From Woeseiaceae bacterium (GTDB taxonomy: Bacteria; Pseudomonadota; Gammaproteobacteria; Steroidobacterales; Woeseiaceae): a DNA stretch of 42,547 nucleotides. Where the stretch lies: NCBI GenBank assembly GCA_024640315.1, contig JAHEFF010000005.1, forward strand, positions 79,284-121,830. Direction: 5' to 3'. Below are positions 36,590-42,547 of this stretch, in pieces. The position numbers and the translations under genes are program-made. Under the pieces are notes generated by a model. That model was not told the DNA's origin. It saw only the letters and a list, made by a program, of their open reading frames with translations, and ran no database searches. Every line of letters begins with the position of its first letter. Within the stretch, counting starts at the first letter, position 1.

Positions 36590-36751
36590 TCAATACTTAC
36601 GTCTTCTCAATCCGGCTTTTCGTTTGCCGTCAGACGCTGCCGCCAGCAATGGGCGGATCGTGTCTTTTGGGTTCAACCAGGTCCTGGTCAAATCCTTCAA
36701 TTCTTCGGCCAGACCTGCTGACCGCCTTTTCCATACCTGGCTCTGACTCAT
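36590..36751 (-). CDS. Small 53-residue basic protein between nrdJa and nrdJb, unknown
   Basis: An ORF of 53 codons fills most of the gap between nrdJa and nrdJb on their strand. It begins ATG at 36751, nine bases after a very strong ribosome binding sequence (GGGAGGGGA, minus strand). It ends TGA 11 bases before the nrdJb start, so that its stop lies in the nrdJb ribosome binding site. The product starts MSQSQVWKRR and contains ELKDLTRTWLNPKD in the middle. It ends in a Lys/Arg-rich tail (KRKAGLRRRKY), giving a high positive charge. I know no family for it. The spacing and signals make translation likely. It could be a regulatory or assembly peptide, or only a coupling device. Confidence 0.6.
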   Translation of the reverse strand: MSQSQVWKRRSAGLAEELKDLTRTWLNPKDTIRPLLAAASDGKRKAGLRRRKY

Positions 36752-36793
36752 AACTTCAGATCCCCTCCCTGAGTATGTCCGGAAATCCTGGTC

Positions 36794-38953
36794 TCAGAAT
36801 TTCCCGTAGTAACCTTCCTTGAGCGCATCAAACAAATTCGCCGCGGTATGCACTTCACCGTCATATTCAATCTCTTCGTCTCCCTTGAGATCGACGGTAG
36901 AACCATCGTCAAGGGTGAACGTGTACGAAGTGTTCTTGAGGTCCTGCTCCTTGACCAGCACACCCTGAAAGGCTTCCGGGTTGAAGCGGAATGTGGTGCA
37001 GCCCTTCAGACCCTGCTCGTACGCATACATGTATATGTCCTTGAAATCCTCGTACGGATAGTTCGTCGGAACGTTCGCCGTCTTGGAGATCGACGAATCA
37101 ATCCATTTCTGCGCAGCGGCCTGGATATCCACATGCGCGGTCGGCGAAATGTCCTCGGCGGTGATGAAATATTCAGGCAGCGCATTCTCGGCGCCTGCTT
37201 CCATGCTTTCACTAACCGGCATCGAATCAGGATTGATCAGTTCGCGGTATGCGAGCATTTCGAAAGAAAACACATCAACCTTCTCTTTCGACTTCTTGCC
37301 TTCCCGAATCACGTTCCTGAAATAATGGTGAGCAAAACTCGGCTCAATGCCATTGCTGGCGTTGTTTGCCAGTGACAATGAAATCGTTCCCGTCGGCGCT
37401 ATCGAACTGTGATGTGTAAACCGGGATCCTACTTTGGCCAGTTCTGCGACCAGTTCAGGCGCTTCCGTGGCAATCCGCTGCATATAACGGCTGTAACGAC
37501 TATGCAGGATTCGGCCCGGCACTTTGTCGCCCACTTTGTAGCCATCTGCGGTCATTTCCGGCCGCTTCGCGAGCATCTCCCCGGTGACTTCAAATTCTTC
37601 GGTCATGATCGGCGCCGGCCCTTTTTCCCTGGCGAGTTCGAGACCCATTTCCCAGCCGGCGATCGCCAGCTGCTTGGCAACCTCTTCTGTAAACCTGACT
37701 GCTTCCGGCTCACCGTACTTCATACGAAGCATAGTGATCGTAGAGCCCAGGCCCAGGAAGCCCATACCGTGACGGCGCTTGCGATGAATCTCGTCGCGTT
37801 GCAATGGCAAAGGCAGCCCGTTGATCTCGACAACGTTGTCGAGCATGCGTGTGAAGGTCTTCACAACCTTGCGGAACTCGCTCCAGTCAAAGCGCGCCTT
37901 GTCTGTGAAGGCATTCACTACAAATTTGGTCAGATTAACGGAACCCAGCAGGCAGGAACCGTATGGCGGCAGCGGTTGCTCTCCGCAGGGATTGGTTGCC
38001 CGAATATTCTCTGCAAACCAGTTGTTGTTCATTTCGTTGACTTTGTCGATCAGCACGAATCCCGGCTCGGCGAAGTCGTACGTCGACGCCATGATGACGT
38101 CCCACACCCGGCGTGCAGGCATGGTCTTGTATATTTTGCAGCAAACCAGCCCTGCGTCATTGCGTACGTAGTTATCCGGTTCCGGCCATTCCCGCCACAC
38201 GATCTGGCTCTCGTCGCTGATGTCCAGGCTGTCCTGTTCTACTTCTTTCGACGTAATCGGAAACGCGAGTTGCCAGTCGACGTCCTTCCTCACGGCTTGC
38301 ATAAATTCGTCTGTGATCAGCAACGACAGGTTGAACTGACGCAGGCGACCGTCTTCACGCTTTGCGCGGATGAATTCCATCACATCCGGATGACCCACAT
38401 CGAAAGTACCCATCTGGGCGCCGCGCCTGCCGCCTGCGGACGAGACCGTGAAACACATCTTGTCATAGATATCCATGAACGAGAGCGGCCCCGATGTATA
38501 GGCTCCTGCGCCTGTTACATAGGCTCCCTTGGGTCGCAAGGTCGAGAATTCGTAGCCGATGCCACAACCCGCTTTCAGCGTCAGACCTGCTTCGTGGACT
38601 TTGTTGAGGATATTGTCCATTGAGTCTGCGACCGTGCCTGACACGGTACAGTTAATGGTCGACGTTGCCGGCTTGTGTTGCTGAGCACCGGCATTTGAAA
38701 TGATTCGTCCTGCCGGAATTGCGCCCGAGCGCAAGGCCCAAAGAAACTCTTTAAAACACTCTTCGCGAAGCGATTCTTTTTCGACGTCTGCCAATGCCCT
38801 GGCGACACGCTTGTAGGTATCGTCAATGGTTTCGTCAATGACCGTTCCGTCTTTAGCGCAAAGCCTGTACTTGGTTGCCCAAATGTCCATTGACGCTGGT
38901 TGAAATGTGATGTCAGCGACCGAATGCGCTGCAAAATGTACCGCGGACTTCAT
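36794..38953 (-). CDS. nrdJa: Adenosylcobalamin-dependent ribonucleotide reductase, catalytic subunit NrdJa
   Basis: This 719-residue class II reductase subunit makes deoxyribonucleotides with a radical generated from adenosylcobalamin, with or without oxygen. Key elements are QPASMDIWATKYRL at the N-terminus, the disulfide-forming Cys in STINCTVSG, GCGIGYEFSTLRPKG, and the active-site NPCGEQPLPPYGSCLLGSVN with catalytic Cys and Glu. PTGTISLSLANNASNGIEPS and a C-terminal partner-side TTFRFNPEAFQG follow. The usual C-terminal tail with the re-reducing cysteines is absent, being encoded by nrdJb, as in the Pseudomonas split enzyme. A predicted promoter with an NrdR box lies about 140 bp upstream. 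Confidence 0.96.
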   Translation of the reverse strand: MKSAVHFAAHSVADITFQPASMDIWATKYRLCAKDGTVIDETIDDTYKRVARALADVEKESLREECFKEFLWALRSGAIPAGRIISNAGAQQHKPATSTINCTVSGTVADSMDNILNKVHEAGLTLKAGCGIGYEFSTLRPKGAYVTGAGAYTSGPLSFMDIYDKMCFTVSSAGGRRGAQMGTFDVGHPDVMEFIRAKREDGRLRQFNLSLLITDEFMQAVRKDVDWQLAFPITSKEVEQDSLDISDESQIVWREWPEPDNYVRNDAGLVCCKIYKTMPARRVWDVIMASTYDFAEPGFVLIDKVNEMNNNWFAENIRATNPCGEQPLPPYGSCLLGSVNLTKFVVNAFTDKARFDWSEFRKVVKTFTRMLDNVVEINGLPLPLQRDEIHRKRRHGMGFLGLGSTITMLRMKYGEPEAVRFTEEVAKQLAIAGWEMGLELAREKGPAPIMTEEFEVTGEMLAKRPEMTADGYKVGDKVPGRILHSRYSRYMQRIATEAPELVAELAKVGSRFTHHSSIAPTGTISLSLANNASNGIEPSFAHHYFRNVIREGKKSKEKVDVFSFEMLAYRELINPDSMPVSESMEAGAENALPEYFITAEDISPTAHVDIQAAAQKWIDSSISKTANVPTNYPYEDFKDIYMYAYEQGLKGCTTFRFNPEAFQGVLVKEQDLKNTSYTFTLDDGSTVDLKGDEEIEYDGEVHTAANLFDALKEGYYGKF

Positions 38954-39089
38954 ATGGTCCTTTACTCCCTAAATTCCCTCTAGGAGACCCCAGAATTATT
39001 GTTTCTCGCCCCCAAAAAAGAGCGAATAGTACCCCGCTCGCCGATGCCCAAAATTTAAACGGCGAGTGCCAAAATGGCCTTAGATTCTC

Positions 39090-39118
39090 TTTATTGCAGG
39101 CACAAGATGTTGTGCCAA
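39090..39118 (-). promoter_or_regulatory. Predicted sigma-70 promoter of nrdJa
   Basis: Read on the minus strand, TTGGCA (39113-39118) and AATAAA (39090-39095) are spaced by exactly 17 bases. The spacer contains NrdR box 1. The leader to the nrdJa ATG would be about 130 bases. Both boxes are imperfect, so this is moderate evidence. Confidence 0.5.
39100..39115. promoter_or_regulatory. NrdR box 1 (repressor site for nrdJ)
   Basis: GCACAAGATGTTGTGC fits the NrdR consensus acaCwAtATaTwGtgt at its conserved centre: CAC and GTG separated by eight bases, with AT and T at the right places. The palindrome extends to GGCACAA/TTGTGCC. It overlaps the spacer of the predicted nrdJa promoter, a repressing position. 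Confidence 0.75.
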
Positions 39119-39274
39119 CTAAGGCTAAAGATTATGCCCGATACGCACCTCTGTCAAGGCTTTACCCGAAATTTATCTATGGTTCTTACTAATGAAAAAT
39201 CAATGAGTTACAGCAATAAACCGAAAAACTCCTTTAAATTCAAGGCAAAAAAAATGACACTTATGTGAAATTTC

Positions 39275-39283
39275 TTATCCACA
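39275..39283 (+). promoter_or_regulatory. Perfect DnaA box
   Basis: TTATCCACA matches the high-affinity DnaA box exactly. It shares five bases with NrdR box 2. It is a single box, so it is not evidence of a replication origin. Confidence 0.6.
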
Positions 39284-39294
39284 ACATCTAGTGG
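39279..39294. promoter_or_regulatory. NrdR box 2
   Basis: CCACAACATCTAGTGG has the NrdR geometry (CAC, eight bases, GTG) and the conserved AA, AT and TA positions. Its centre is 179 bp from that of box 1, close to 17 helical turns. It overlaps a DnaA box. Confidence 0.68.
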
Positions 39295-39361
39295 CATTAA
39301 GTCAAAAGAAAACCGGCTCGTTTTTGACTGGTTTTCGCGGCTTTTTTCGGTTTTTTCCGCC

Positions 39362-39389
39362 CTTGAAACCGCCCGCCGCGCCCCTATTA
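39362..39389 (+). promoter_or_regulatory. Sigma-32 (RpoH) type heat-shock promoter of hsp20
   Basis: CTTGAAA (39362-39368) and CCCCTATTA (39381-39389), with 13 bases between CTTGAA and CCCC, match the RpoH consensus CTTGAA-(13-17)-CCCCATnT closely. It lies 73 bp before the hsp20 start codon. Confidence 0.75.
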
Positions 39390-39461
39390 AGGTGCTCAAT
39401 CCGGCCGTTAACGGTAAGCCCGACGGCGACATAAAACGATGTGAAATGAGGAGTTTGTGTA

Positions 39462-39911
39462 ATGAATATCACCCGATTCGAACCGTGGACTTTATTCGAT
39501 GTCCTGCAGCGGGATATTGACCGTGTGGCCGGCCGCCACGTCCCCACCGTGGGGCAGCGGGACAACGGCGACAGCGTTGCCGACTGGGTTCCTGCAGTCG
39601 ATATCGTCGAGGAGCAAGACCGTTTTGTGCTGCGCGCTGATGTCCCTGGCGTCAGGGCCGAAGACATCGACGTCAACATGGAAAATGGTGTTCTCACCGT
39701 ATCTGGCGAACGTCGGGAAGAATCTTCCGACCAGGCAAATGGCGTCAAGCGTATTGAGCGGCTGACCGGCAAGTTCTACCGTCGGTTCTCGCTGCCGGAA
39801 GTTGCCAACGCCGAAGAAATTTCGGCGAAAAGCGCTAACGGAATTCTTGAGGTCATCATCCCCAAACAGCCTGAAATCAGGGCCCGACGAATCACCGTCG
39901 AAGCCGCTTGA
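39462..39911 (+). CDS. Hsp20/alpha-crystallin small heat shock protein
   Basis: This 149-residue ATP-independent chaperone holds unfolding proteins in soluble form. The alpha-crystallin domain (about residues 40-140) begins WVPAVDIVEEQDRFVLRADVPG. It includes VRAEDIDVNMENGVLTVSGERR and FYRRFSLPE, and closes with the family's ANGILEVIIPK stretch. The acidic/aromatic N-terminus MNITRFEPWTLFDVLQRDIDR is typical of class A bacterial Hsp20s. The ribosome binding site GAGGAG is eight bases before the ATG, and a sigma-32-type promoter lies upstream. The C-terminal I-x-I oligomerisation motif is seen only in a loose form (RRITVEAA). Confidence 0.95.
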   Translation: MNITRFEPWTLFDVLQRDIDRVAGRHVPTVGQRDNGDSVADWVPAVDIVEEQDRFVLRADVPGVRAEDIDVNMENGVLTVSGERREESSDQANGVKRIERLTGKFYRRFSLPEVANAEEISAKSANGILEVIIPKQPEIRARRITVEAA

Positions 39912-39994
39912 TTCATGCTGCGAGCGGTCGTCCATTTCCGGCATCTATAACGATGCCGGTCAGGACGACCGTTTCGCAAAACAGACAATCGAAA

Positions 39995-40022
39995 GGAACT
40001 TGCCCGGCAGTCGCCTGTCCTT
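39995..40022 (+). promoter_or_regulatory. Possible sigma-E type promoter of degQ
   Basis: GGAACTT (39995-40001) is a perfect RpoE -35 element. After 16 bases comes TCCTT, a partial match to the -10 element TCTGA. It lies about 90 bp before the protease start and after the hsp20 stop. Envelope-stress control of a DegP/DegQ protease would be expected biology. Confidence 0.4.
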
Positions 40023-40110
40023 TGCCAAACAGGCTATTATTTCATTCACCCGTGGTTCAGCGGACCCAGACTACCTTCGGAAAAATGCTTTGACTAAGGA
40101 TAATCAGATC

Positions 40111-41457
40111 ATGAGCACAACGTACCGCCTGATGTGGGCCACCGTACTAATGTCGTTGATCACCGCAGTTCATGCCGCGTTGCCACAGGCTGTCGATGGT
40201 GAGCCACTACCCAGTCTTGCGCCGCTGGTCAAGCGGGTTGCTCCGGCTGTCGTCAATATCCGGGTAAGCCAGACCATCGAGTCACGATCCCTTTACGGCG
40301 ATGAAATGTTCCGGCGATTTTTCGGTATTCCGGACGACCAGCCCGGTCAGTCACGGGAAGTTGCCAGCGCAGGATCAGGAGTTATCGTTGACGCCGAGAA
40401 CGGCTATATCCTGACAAATCATCATGTCGTAGAAAATGCGGACAAGATCCAGATTTCGCTAATCAACGATACCTCGCTGGATGCCGAGGTCATCGGTTCG
40501 GATGCATTGACCGACATCGCGCTTCTGCAGGTTGATCCCGAGGGACTGACCGAACTGCCAATCGGCGATTCCGATGCCGTTGAGGTTGGTGATTTCGTCA
40601 TTGCCATTGGTAATCCGTTCGGGCTCGGCCACACCGTGACATCCGGAATCGTTAGCGCACTGGGGCGCACCGGAATCAGCCGAAACGGCCTGGAAGATTT
40701 CATCCAGACGGACGCTTCCATTAACCCGGGAAATTCCGGTGGCGCGCTTGTCAACATGCGCGGCGAACTGGTCGGTATTAATTCCGCGATCATTAGCCGA
40801 ACTGGTGGCAATGTCGGTATCGGCTTCGCTGTACCCTCCGAGATTGCCCAATCTATCATGCGCCAGATCCTCGACTTCGGTGAAGTCCGGCGAGGTTTGC
40901 TGGGCGTCACCATCCAGACAATCGACGAGGAAAGCGCCGAGGTACTCGGTACCGAAGTGGATCGGGGCGCACTGATCACAGGCATCGAACCGGGCTCGGC
41001 AGCCGAAGGCGCCGGTCTTCGTGTCGACGACATCATCGTGGGCGTGGACGACCGCCGCATTCACAACAACCGGGAGCTGGCCAATGCAATCGGGCTGAAA
41101 GGCTCAGGCGAAAAAGTCCGGATTGAATACGTACGCGACGGAAGTGAACGTGTCGCCACTGCCGAGCTGGGGCAGCGAACTTCGACTCAGGCCAGCGGCG
41201 CTGATGTTCACCCGGGACTGTCAGGCGCGCAATTCGCCACGTCGTCTACCGCGGCGAGCGGCGGAATCGAGGTGACTTCAGTCGAGGAAAACAGCCCGGC
41301 CGCTCAACGCGGTTTGCGTTCCGGGGACGTCATTACGGCCGTCAACCGGCAGCCGGTGCAGAATCTCCAGCAATTGCGGGAGATTGCCTCCGGCAATCGA
41401 ATCCTTTTCTTGCTGGTCAGACGAGGCGATCGTCAGCTGATGCTGCAAATTCGCTGA
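40111..41457 (+). CDS. degQ: Periplasmic serine endoprotease of the DegQ/HtrA family
   Basis: This 448-residue protein has a signal peptide (residues 1-22, ending VHAA), a trypsin-like protease domain and two PDZ domains. That is the DegP/DegQ layout for degrading or holding misfolded periplasmic proteins. The triad is His105 in TNHHVV, Asp135 in LTDIALLQ and Ser209 in NPGNSGGAL. PDZ1 covers about 240-330 (GLLGVTIQ start) and PDZ2 about 360-445. I chose the ATG giving MSTTYRLMWA; an open frame extends upstream through the hsp20 end but lacks a signal peptide. The loop LA is short, fitting DegQ better than DegP. It follows hsp20, making a stress-protein pair. Confidence 0.93.
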   Translation: MSTTYRLMWATVLMSLITAVHAALPQAVDGEPLPSLAPLVKRVAPAVVNIRVSQTIESRSLYGDEMFRRFFGIPDDQPGQSREVASAGSGVIVDAENGYILTNHHVVENADKIQISLINDTSLDAEVIGSDALTDIALLQVDPEGLTELPIGDSDAVEVGDFVIAIGNPFGLGHTVTSGIVSALGRTGISRNGLEDFIQTDASINPGNSGGALVNMRGELVGINSAIISRTGGNVGIGFAVPSEIAQSIMRQILDFGEVRRGLLGVTIQTIDEESAEVLGTEVDRGALITGIEPGSAAEGAGLRVDDIIVGVDDRRIHNNRELANAIGLKGSGEKVRIEYVRDGSERVATAELGQRTSTQASGADVHPGLSGAQFATSSTAASGGIEVTSVEENSPAAQRGLRSGDVITAVNRQPVQNLQQLREIASGNRILFLLVRRGDRQLMLQIR

Positions 41458-41520
41458 GTCCCAACAGGCAAAATGAAACGGGAAGGTCTGACTATCCAGG
41501 GGCGGCCTTTGTTTGGCCAG

Positions 41521-41536
41521 TGCAAATGAATTTGCA
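41521..41536. repeat. Perfect palindrome upstream of slt
   Basis: TGCAAAT and ATTTGCA are perfect reverse complements around GA. It lies 31 bp before the slt start, so it may be an operator; no T run follows it. Confidence 0.4.
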
Positions 41537-41566
41537 GCGGCGGCAACGCGCCGTTATGGTCTGACT

Positions 41567-42547
41567 ATGTCCAATCGAGCTAGATCTCTGGCGCTCGCGA
41601 CGTTGGCTTTCATACATGCGGCAACGGCTATCGCAGCCGACATTCCGGATACCAACGACTCGCGACTTCTACAGCAGCGCAAAACGTTTCGCGCTGTCTT
41701 TCCCGACGTCGAGCTGGGTAACTGGAAACCGGCCGCCCGGTATGAGAATCAGCTCGAGGATTACGTCCTGTGGCCCGACCTCCGGGCAACCTGGTTCAGG
41801 GCCAACGTCAGGACCGCCGATCACGCGGAAATAGAAGCGTTTCTCGACCGGCACGGTATCCTGAAACCTGCGCGCGAACTGCGCTATCGCTATGCGCTGC
41901 ATCTTGCTGATGAAGGCAGGATGGATGAGTTCTTTTCGATCTACCAGGAGTACTACCAGGGACTGGAAATCGCGAAACTCGACTGCCTGGCGCTACAGGC
42001 CGAAATCGAAGCAGGCCGGGAAGAGCGAATCATCGGCCGGGCGCTCGATTTGTGGCAGGTTGGAAAAAGCCAGGCCGATGAATGCGACCCGGTTTTTGCA
42101 AATCTGCAAGATCGCAATTTGCTGACGACAGAGGAGTACGCAAGAAGGTTTGAGCTGGCGATCGAAGGCAAGCGGTTCACACTTGCACGATATCTCTCGA
42201 AACCGCTCGACTCAAAGTATCGTGATGAGGCCAACAGCTGGATTAGCGCGCAAAACGATCCAACGGGATTCGTTTCGTCGCTGGATGCGCGTCAGGACAG
42301 GGATCTCGATCGGCGACAACTTGCTTACGCCGTGGAACGAATTGCATTCAACGATCCGCTGGCTGCGTTCAATCATTGGAACAACCTGAAACAACGCTTT
42401 TCGTTCAGCCCTGATCAGCTGAATGCCACAAGCCGGCACATAGCACTTTGGAGCGCCAGGCTGCATCAACCGGGAGCGGCAGACTGGCTGGCGGCTTTGC
42501 CGGCCGCAGCGGCAAACACGGAGTCCGGGCGCTGGCTGGTCAGAGCA
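41567..42547 (+). CDS. slt: Soluble lytic transglycosylase (Slt70-like), 5' part, cut by window end
   Basis: An open frame of 327 codons runs to the window edge with no stop. It begins with a Sec signal peptide (residues 1-23, ATAIAAD). Next comes LLQQRKTFRAVFPDVELGNWKPAARYENQLEDYVLWPDLRA (residues 34-74), which is the opening of the Slt70 superhelical U-domain: Slt proteins share the short-repeat, Tyr/Trp-rich helices that follow. The catalytic lysozyme-like domain, with its Glu, lies beyond the window and cannot be checked. The enzyme would cleave peptidoglycan, making anhydro-muropeptides that feed recycling by Mpl, also encoded here. The name rests on the N-terminal region only. Confidence 0.78.
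   Translation, partial: MSNRARSLALATLAFIHAATAIAADIPDTNDSRLLQQRKTFRAVFPDVELGNWKPAARYENQLEDYVLWPDLRATWFRANVRTADHAEIEAFLDRHGILKPARELRYRYALHLADEGRMDEFFSIYQEYYQGLEIAKLDCLALQAEIEAGREERIIGRALDLWQVGKSQADECDPVFANLQDRNLLTTEEYARRFELAIEGKRFTLARYLSKPLDSKYRDEANSWISAQNDPTGFVSSLDARQDRDLDRRQLAYAVERIAFNDPLAAFNHWNNLKQRFSFSPDQLNATSRHIALWSARLHQPGAADWLAALPAAAANTESGRWLVRA

Larger units (their letters stand above)
38954..39461. other. 508-base divergent regulatory region between nrdJa and hsp20
   Basis: This is the longest gene-free stretch. It is more AT-rich than its surroundings and I trust no ORF in it. It holds the nrdJa promoter with an NrdR box near 39090-39118. A second NrdR box overlaps a DnaA box (39275-39294), and an imperfect hairpin with T-rich sequence occupies 39307-39335. 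The heat-shock-type promoter of hsp20 is at 39362-39389. Confidence 0.7.

Noticed and set aside
37409..38623. 404-codon ORF antisense to nrdJa
   Set aside because: It is rich in His, Arg and Cys and is the mirror of a strongly conserved gene; a typical GC-codon shadow.
39074..39268. 64-codon plus-strand ORF in the nrdJ-hsp20 gap
   Set aside because: It crosses the promoter and regulatory region, has no ribosome binding site, and its composition (many Lys, Asn, Ser from AT-rich DNA) looks non-coding.
39275..39283. Replication origin near the DnaA box
   Set aside because: Only one perfect DnaA box is seen, with no cluster and no dnaA, dnaN or gidA neighbours; a regulatory role at nrdJ is more likely.

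Overview
The window reads as an ordinary chromosomal stretch of a GC-rich marine or soil type gammaproteobacterium. It has no phage, insertion sequence, CRISPR, tRNA or rRNA that I can see. The evidence for the group is the set of neighbours: waaA and hldE (LPS core), tolC next to a protein-isoaspartate methyltransferase-like gene, mpl, rubredoxin divergent from hemL, metK-ahcY, a split class II ribonucleotide reductase (nrdJa/nrdJb, as known from Pseudomonas), and a pyrophosphate-dependent phosphofructokinase followed by a proton-pumping pyrophosphatase. A Woeseiaceae- or Chromatiales-like organism would fit, but that placement is inference.

Layout. 1-6.5 kb: a patatin-like lipase (-), an exported PrxQ/Bcp peroxiredoxin (+), a MoxR ATPase/VWA protein pair (-) and a penicillin-acylase-family hydrolase (-). 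6.5-13.8 kb: central carbon genes on the minus strand in the order tkt, gap, pgk and then pyk, with an opposite-strand PhoX-family phosphatase gene between pgk and pyk. 14.0-18.4 kb: the methyl-cycle pair metK-ahcY, then cpdA (cAMP phosphodiesterase) and a TraB/GumN protein. 18.4-23.6 kb: a 54-residue rubredoxin, hemL, an operon of a small membrane protein, mpl and a LON-domain protein, and RNase D. 23.6-27.9 kb: adenylate kinase divergent from pfp-hppA, a block built around adenylate and pyrophosphate energy handling. 28.0-35.7 kb: a PAS-GGDEF-EAL protein, a PCMT-like methyltransferase, tolC, and hldE-waaA. 35.8-39.0 kb: nrdJa, a previously easy-to-miss 53-codon ORF, and nrdJb. 39.0-42.5 kb: a regulatory intergenic region, an Hsp20 chaperone, a DegQ/HtrA protease and the 5' part of a Slt-type lytic transglycosylase cut by the window edge.

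Most genes are standard housekeeping genes, and I do not claim a wholly new system. The points most worth a second look are regulatory or small. (1) The nrdJ upstream region carries two NrdR-box-like palindromes 179 bp apart, one inside the predicted promoter spacer and the other overlapping a perfect DnaA box. (2) A translationally well-placed 53-codon ORF lies between nrdJa and nrdJb. (3) A structured 165-base leader between pfp and hppA can form mutually exclusive stems followed by a GC-rich hairpin. (4) The adenylate kinase LID has exactly the spacing of a zinc site but only two of its four cysteines. (5) A hairpin sequesters the ribosome binding site of the GGDEF/EAL gene. Heat-shock (sigma-32-like) and possible envelope-stress (sigma-E-like) promoters precede hsp20 and degQ.

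All calls come from reading the sequence and translations by eye; no database search or folding program was run.
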